DNA from: Pseudomonadota bacterium
Lineage (GTDB): Bacteria; Pseudomonadota; Alphaproteobacteria; Rhizobiales; Rhizobiaceae
Reading direction: 5' to 3'
Assembly: GCA_023388675.1 (NCBI GenBank)
Contig: JAEWFU010000537.1
Span: 1-8,356, forward strand
Length of the DNA: 8,356 nt
A program made the position numbers and the translations under genes. How positions within the stretch are numbered: the first letter of the stretch is position 1; every line of letters starts with the position of its first letter. Under the pieces are notes generated by a model, which made no database searches, was not told the origin of the DNA, and saw only the letters and a list, made by a program, of their open reading frames with translations. Shown one piece after another: positions 5,470 to 8,356 of the stretch.

Positions 5470-5571
5470 GTGGCCGCCAATGAAAGGGGCCACTGGCCGT
5501 GGGAAGATGCCGATACGGATCTCCGCTGACACGACCATACGCAAACATGTTGCTCAAAGGAGAACAGACCC
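5470..5571 (+). promoter_or_regulatory. ROSE-like RNA thermometer in the hsp20 leader
   Basis: The 3' part of the leader folds as TGTTGCTC (5548-5555), loop AAAG, GAGAACA (5560-5566), pairing seven bases with a single bulged G. This sequesters the Shine-Dalgarno AAGGAGA (5557-5563) nine bases before ATG 5572. The TTGCT element with its bulged G opposite the Shine-Dalgarno is the hallmark of ROSE elements upstream of rhizobial small heat-shock genes. An upstream hairpin, GTGGCC (5470-5475) with GGCCAC (5488-5493), could be an additional leader helix. The fold was done by eye; the temperature response is inference from the family. Confidence 0.75.
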
Positions 5572-6036
5572 ATGCGTCATGTTGATTTTTCGCCGCTCTA
5601 TCGTTCCACCGTCGGCTTCGACCGCCTCTTTACGATGCTCGATTCGCTCGCGCAGCCCGATAACGGCCAGACCTACCCGCCTTACAACATCGAGCGCACC
5701 GGCGAAGACGCCTACCGCATCTCGATGGCCGTTGCCGGCTTCTCGGAAGACGAGATTTCGATCGAAGCCCACCGCAACGTTCTGACCGTGAAGGGCGAGA
5801 AGACCGAGGAGCAGGCCGAGAGCTCGGAGTTCCTGCATCGCGGCATCGCTGCACGCGCCTTCGAGCGTCGTTTCCAGCTCGCCGACCACGTCGAGGTGGA
5901 GGGCGCCGCGCTCAAGAACGGCTTGCTGCACATCGAGCTGAAGCGCAACATCCCCGAGGAGATGAAGCCGCGCCGGATCGCGATTGCGGCCGCTCCGGCC
6001 AAGGCCAAGCAGATCGAGGCCCAGGCTTCGAAATAA
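5572..6036 (+). CDS. Small heat-shock protein, Hsp20/alpha-crystallin family (IbpA-like, class A)
   Basis: The 154-residue chaperone has the IbpA-like N-terminus FSPLYRSTVGFDRLFTMLDS (6-25), which contacts substrates. The alpha-crystallin domain follows from PPYNIERTGEDAYRI (36-50) through AVAGFSEDEISIE (53-65), LTVKGEK (71-77) and FLHRGIAARAFERRFQLADH (87-106). It includes the signature AALKNGLLHIEL (112-123). A C-terminal I-x-I anchor (Ile136-Ala-Ile138) for oligomer assembly and an Ala/Lys-rich tail complete it. Such proteins hold unfolding clients for refolding by DnaK/ClpB. ATG 5572 sits behind AAGGAGA, which is buried in the ROSE-like hairpin. The upstream candidate RpoH promoter and downstream terminator make it a monocistronic heat-shock unit. 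Length is typical of rhizobial class A proteins. Confidence 0.95.
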   Translation: MRHVDFSPLYRSTVGFDRLFTMLDSLAQPDNGQTYPPYNIERTGEDAYRISMAVAGFSEDEISIEAHRNVLTVKGEKTEEQAESSEFLHRGIAARAFERRFQLADHVEVEGAALKNGLLHIELKRNIPEEMKPRRIAIAAAPAKAKQIEAQASK

Positions 6037-6057
6037 GTCCTCTCCGGATGGACGTTG

Positions 6058-6088
6058 AAGCGGCGCCTTCGGGCGCCGCTTTTGTTTT
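6058..6088 (+). terminator. Intrinsic terminator of hsp20
   Basis: AAGCGGCGCC (6058-6067), the stable loop TTCG, and GGCGCCGCTT (6072-6081) form a perfect 10-bp stem followed by TTGTTTT. It begins about 20 bases after the hsp20 stop. The A residues at its start are too few for strong bidirectional termination of the convergent GFA gene, although that gene ends only 15 bases away. Confidence 0.9.
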
Positions 6089-6102
6089 GCCCGCGTGCCG
6101 GC

Positions 6103-6510
6103 TCAGCGGCGCGGCATGCGTTCGTAGGCGGGCATTTCTTCCGCGATGAAATGGAAGGGCTGCCGGTCGATCGTGAAGATCGCGATCTGCGGCTGGCCGA
6201 AAAGCTCAGGCCGGTCGAGCGTGCCGGCCTTGAGGATGACCTCGGGCATGTCCTGCCGGCGCGTCGCCAGATGCGTGCCGCATTGCGGGCAGAATTCGCG
6301 CGTGACGGCGTTTTCAATGTCGCTGCGCGTGAAGCGTTGGGGTGTGCCTTTCGTGTAGCGGAAGTTTTCCGGCGGAATGAGCAGGAAGTAGTTGGGGCCG
6401 CCACCGGAAAAATACTGGCATTCACGGCAATGGCACTGGGCCCTCAGCTTCGGCTTTCCCTCTGCTTCGTAGCGCATCGCCCCGCAATAGCAGCCGCCGG
6501 TAGTGATCAT
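6103..6510 (-). CDS. GFA-domain (glutathione-dependent formaldehyde-activating-like) zinc protein
   Basis: The 135-residue product has the Cys pattern of the GFA/CENP-V fold: GGCYCG (Cys7, Cys9), CHCREC (Cys26, Cys28, Cys31) and EFCPQCGTHL (Cys74, Cys77), which bind two zinc ions. The phrase YFSGGGPNYFLLIPPENFRY (33-52) is also usual for this family. The founding member was described as helping formaldehyde condense with glutathione; most relatives, including this one, have no proven reaction. ATG 6510 is preceded by GAGGAA at good spacing. It follows threonine aldolase by 38 bp on the same strand and may be cotranscribed with it. The protein ends MPAYERMPRR. There is no signal peptide. Confidence 0.88.
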   Translation of the reverse strand: MITTGGCYCGAMRYEAEGKPKLRAQCHCRECQYFSGGGPNYFLLIPPENFRYTKGTPQRFTRSDIENAVTREFCPQCGTHLATRRQDMPEVILKAGTLDRPELFGQPQIAIFTIDRQPFHFIAEEMPAYERMPRR

Positions 6511-6548
6511 GGATATTCCTCATCCTGTGAACGCAAACGAATGCGGCA

Positions 6549-7598
6549 CTACGCGATCAGGTCGCCCAGCCTGTCCACCTCGTCTGCACTGGTGGCAAAG
6601 CTGGTCACGAACCGACACAAGGTCTCGTCCTCGTCGATCTTGCCGGCAAAGCCGTGTGGCGCGTGCCACGGGTAGAAGGCAGCTCCTTGAGCCTTCAACT
6701 GTTCGGTCATCGTGAGCGGCACGATCGGAAATACTTCGTTGGCCTGAGGATTCCATCCCAGCCGCGTCTTCGATGATGCCCTGATGTGGTCGGCCAGTCG
6801 CGCCGCCATCGCATTGGCGTGGCGCGCGGTCTCCAGCCACAGGTCGTCCTCGAAATAAGCCTCGAACTGCGCGGCGATGAACCGCGACTTGGAGAAGAGC
6901 TGTGCGGCGCGCTTGCGCACGAAGGGAAATGCCTGCGCCTTCTTCGGATCGAGGAACACCACCGCTTCCGCGCACCAGCAGCCGTTCTTGGTGCCGCCGA
7001 AGGAGATGATGTCGACACCCTGTTTCCATGTCATGTCGGCCGGCGAGACATCGAGCGAAACCAGCGCGTTGGCGAGGCGTGCGCCGTCCATGTGCAGCGG
7101 CAGGCCGTGCCTGCTGGCGATCGCGGAGATGGCGGCGATCTCGTCGAGATCGTAGAGGGTGCCGATCTCCGTCGACTGGGTAATCGAGATCGCGGCCGGC
7201 TGCCCGGCATGCACGAATTCCGGCGGGTATCGGCCGATCTCGTGCTCAAGCGCTACCGGGTCCATCCGACCCAGCGATCCATCCACCGGGCAGAGGCGAC
7301 CGCCGCCGGTCAGGTATTCCGGTGCGCCGCCCTCATCGGCGATCATGTGCGCCTCGCGATGGCAGAACGCCACGCCGCCCGGCCGCGCCACGGCGGCCAT
7401 CGACAGCGAATTTGCGGCCGTGCCGGTTGCGACGAAAAACACCGCCACCTCTCGTTCGAAGATCTCGCTGAAGGTCTGCTCGACCTGCCGGTCGAGGTCG
7501 CTCGATCCATAGGCCGAAGCGAAGCCGGCGGAATGCCGCGTCAGATTTCCCGCAATTCGGGGATGGACGCCGGCCCAGTTATCGGAGGCAAAGAACAT
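6549..7598 (-). CDS. ltaE: Low-specificity L-threonine aldolase family protein
   Basis: The 349-residue PLP enzyme (fold type I, beta-eliminating lyase family) should split L-threonine/L-allo-threonine to glycine and acetaldehyde. Motifs: ASDNWAGVHP (4-13), YGSSDLDRQVE (30-40), FVATGTAAN (55-63, phosphate-binding), HREAHMIADEGGAPE (80-94) with the PLP-stacking His84, QSTEIGTLYDLDEI (141-154), LPLHMDGARLANAL (166-179) with Asp171, and FGGTKNGCW (200-208) with Schiff-base Lys204. ATG 7598 is chosen because the family begins with MFFASDNWAG. The open frame extends to 7796, but its translation is Arg/Ser-rich and not family-like. No strong Shine-Dalgarno is seen before it. The last codons lie 38 bp before the GFA gene. 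Residual serine or phenylserine activity is possible in this family. Confidence 0.92.
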   Translation of the reverse strand: MFFASDNWAGVHPRIAGNLTRHSAGFASAYGSSDLDRQVEQTFSEIFEREVAVFFVATGTAANSLSMAAVARPGGVAFCHREAHMIADEGGAPEYLTGGGRLCPVDGSLGRMDPVALEHEIGRYPPEFVHAGQPAAISITQSTEIGTLYDLDEIAAISAIASRHGLPLHMDGARLANALVSLDVSPADMTWKQGVDIISFGGTKNGCWCAEAVVFLDPKKAQAFPFVRKRAAQLFSKSRFIAAQFEAYFEDDLWLETARHANAMAARLADHIRASSKTRLGWNPQANEVFPIVPLTMTEQLKAQGAAFYPWHAPHGFAGKIDEDETLCRFVTSFATSADEVDRLGDLIA

Positions 7599-7837
7599 GA
7601 GATGATCCGGGGTGAGAATGGTGGGTGAAGCCGGCAATGTGGACGAGATCGGCCCGGTTCTGCAAGAGACGTGGGTCGATCCTTGGGACCACGATGAACG
7701 GGCCAGCTTGCCGATTTCTTGCGGCATTGACCGGAAAGATCGCGAACGCCATGCGCGGCGCAACAAAATTTCGCATCCCGCCGCATTTTTTTGCACATCC
7801 GTCTTGTCTGTGGTTAAGCTTTATGGCATACGGAATT

Positions 7838-7858
7838 TAGGACAGTATTGCTGTCTTA
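7838..7858. promoter_or_regulatory. Palindromic operator candidate between ltaE and gltB
   Basis: TA-n-GACAG-TATTG-CTGTC-n-TA is a dyad with half-sites at 7841-7845 and 7851-7855, about 10 bp centre to centre, i.e. one helical turn. It lies in the AT-rich promoter zone. The dimensions suit a dimeric regulator, but I cannot assign it to a named family. It could serve either divergent gene. Confidence 0.45.
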
Positions 7859-7936
7859 TTTAACGCGCGCTTGAATGGCCGGGTTTGGGGTATGATGACC
7901 GCCAATCCGGTTTTCGATGCGGGCGGTTTCGGATGG

Positions 7937-8008
7937 GCCGGAGACCGCGCGAGCAGCTCCGGCTTCGTTCGCCAAGGGAGGCAAAGCCGCAAGCGGCTCA
8001 GGCTCCCT
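7937..8008 (+). other. Hairpin-rich gltB leader
   Basis: Two perfect nested or tandem structures occur about 110-180 nt before gltB. GCCGGAG (7937-7943) pairs with CTCCGGC (7957-7963). AGGGAG (7975-7980) pairs with CTCCCT (8003-8008), enclosing a 4x4 internal loop and the stem AGCCG-CAAG-CGGCT (7985-7998). No T tract follows. If transcription starts in the AT-rich zone near 7835-7860, the leader is about 250 nt and would include both. I recognise no known riboswitch in it. Confidence 0.4.
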
Positions 8009-8114
8009 GACGGCCTTTCGCAGGATATGCCGACAGAATGCCGGAAGTGCGCAACCGATGTGCCTGCCGGATCGAACCGACCGCCCCAAAAGGGCTACTC
8101 TGGAGGAAGAGGCG

Positions 8115-8356
8115 ATGACGGACCTGACGCCATCTGAAACGACCGTGCCTATGCCGGCCGCGCAGGGCAAAACGGCCGTCACCAAAACCACCGCCTCCAC
8201 ATTCGGCCTGCCAGCCGCGCGCGGACTCTACGATCCGCGCAACGAACACGATGCATGCGGTGTGGGCTTCATCGCGCATATGAAGGGCGAGAAGTCGCAC
8301 GACATCGTGCGCGACGGGCTCGCCATGCTCGAGAACCTGACTCATCGCGGCGCCGT
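8115..8356 (+). CDS. gltB: Glutamate synthase (NADPH) large subunit, N-terminal part (3' end outside window)
   Basis: The first 80 residues of the GOGAT alpha subunit are present. The enzyme makes two glutamates from glutamine and 2-oxoglutarate in ammonia assimilation, together with GltD. The block [20 protein letters not shown] (37-56) is diagnostic. Cys48 of CGVGF is the N-terminal nucleophile of the glutaminase domain and becomes residue 1 after removal of a propeptide, here 47 residues. THRGAV at the window end belongs to the same amidotransferase domain. ATG 8115 has GGAGG (8102-8106) at 8-base spacing. The region before GLYDP (residues 1-36) is Thr/Ala/Pro-rich and poorly conserved. 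The frame runs open off the window end, so only the start is annotated. Confidence 0.97.
   Translation, partial: MTDLTPSETTVPMPAAQGKTAVTKTTASTFGLPAARGLYDPRNEHDACGVGFIAHMKGEKSHDIVRDGLAMLENLTHRGA

Larger units (their letters stand above)
7599..8114. other. Long intergenic region between ltaE and gltB
   Basis: I find no gene I can support in these 516 bp; open frames on both strands give low-complexity, Arg/Ser-rich or Cys-rich translations. The middle (about 7785-7862) is clearly AT-richer than its surroundings and is the natural place for the divergent ltaE and gltB promoters. TTGTCT (7804-7809) with CATACG (7827-7832) at 17-base spacing is one weak plus-strand candidate. A palindrome (7838-7858) and several hairpins (7937-8008) are annotated separately. 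A 6-bp GC stem (7755-7760 with 7779-7784) followed by A and seven T residues is a weak plus-strand terminator candidate. Confidence 0.5.

Noticed and set aside
6786..7628. 280-codon plus-strand open frame opposite threonine aldolase
   Set aside because: Shadow frame; the opposite strand has the PLP lysine and all family motifs.
7937..8114. Glutamine-type riboswitch before gltB
   Set aside because: I could not find the conserved core of a known glutamine riboswitch; only generic hairpins are visible.
7856..8200. 114-codon minus-strand frame overlapping the gltB start
   Set aside because: It covers the gltB ribosome site and start codon and has no family signature.

Overview
The window looks like chromosome from an alphaproteobacterium of the order Hyphomicrobiales (rhizobia, Mesorhizobium/Phyllobacteriaceae-like). 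The evidence is high GC content, a CpdR-type single-domain response regulator, an N-formylglutamate amidohydrolase followed by a HisN-like phosphatase, a suhB/MmgR-type small RNA between those two, a rhizobial class A small heat-shock protein with a ROSE-like leader, and an alphaproteobacterial GltB start. The genus is inference.

Layout. 1-318: 3' end of an unrecognised Gln/Pro-rich protein cut by the window edge. 319-1510: a degraded patch holding a possible broken minus-strand gene relic (384-590), a heavily damaged IS3-family transposase remnant (about 572-1292), a strong terminator hairpin without an intact upstream gene (1313-1350), and about 160 bp I cannot assign. 1511-1585: tRNA-Val(GAC) on the minus strand with a good promoter. 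1714-3197: cpdR (minus) divergent from an N-formylglutamate amidohydrolase (plus). 3215-3298: an MmgR/suhB-family sRNA on the minus strand, upstream of and divergent from hisN (3401-4171). 4181-5131: a minus-strand alpha/beta hydrolase convergent with hisN. 5434-6088: a heat-shock module with a candidate RpoH promoter, ROSE-like RNA thermometer, hsp20 and a strong terminator. 6103-7598: threonine aldolase and a GFA-domain protein in one minus-strand pair. 7599-8114: a long intergenic region with a palindromic operator candidate and a structured leader. 8115-end: the start of gltB.

Functional themes: cell-cycle proteolysis (CpdR), amino-acid metabolism (N-formylglutamate to glutamate, histidinol-phosphate to histidinol, threonine/glycine, glutamate synthase), and RNA-level regulation (trans-acting sRNA, thermometer, possible gltB leader). 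I see no defence system, CRISPR array, intact mobile element or evident novel multigene system. The most informative non-coding signals are the sRNA and the thermometer, both of recognisable types. The least explained are the 319-590 relic, the palindrome at 7838-7858 and the hairpin-rich gltB leader.
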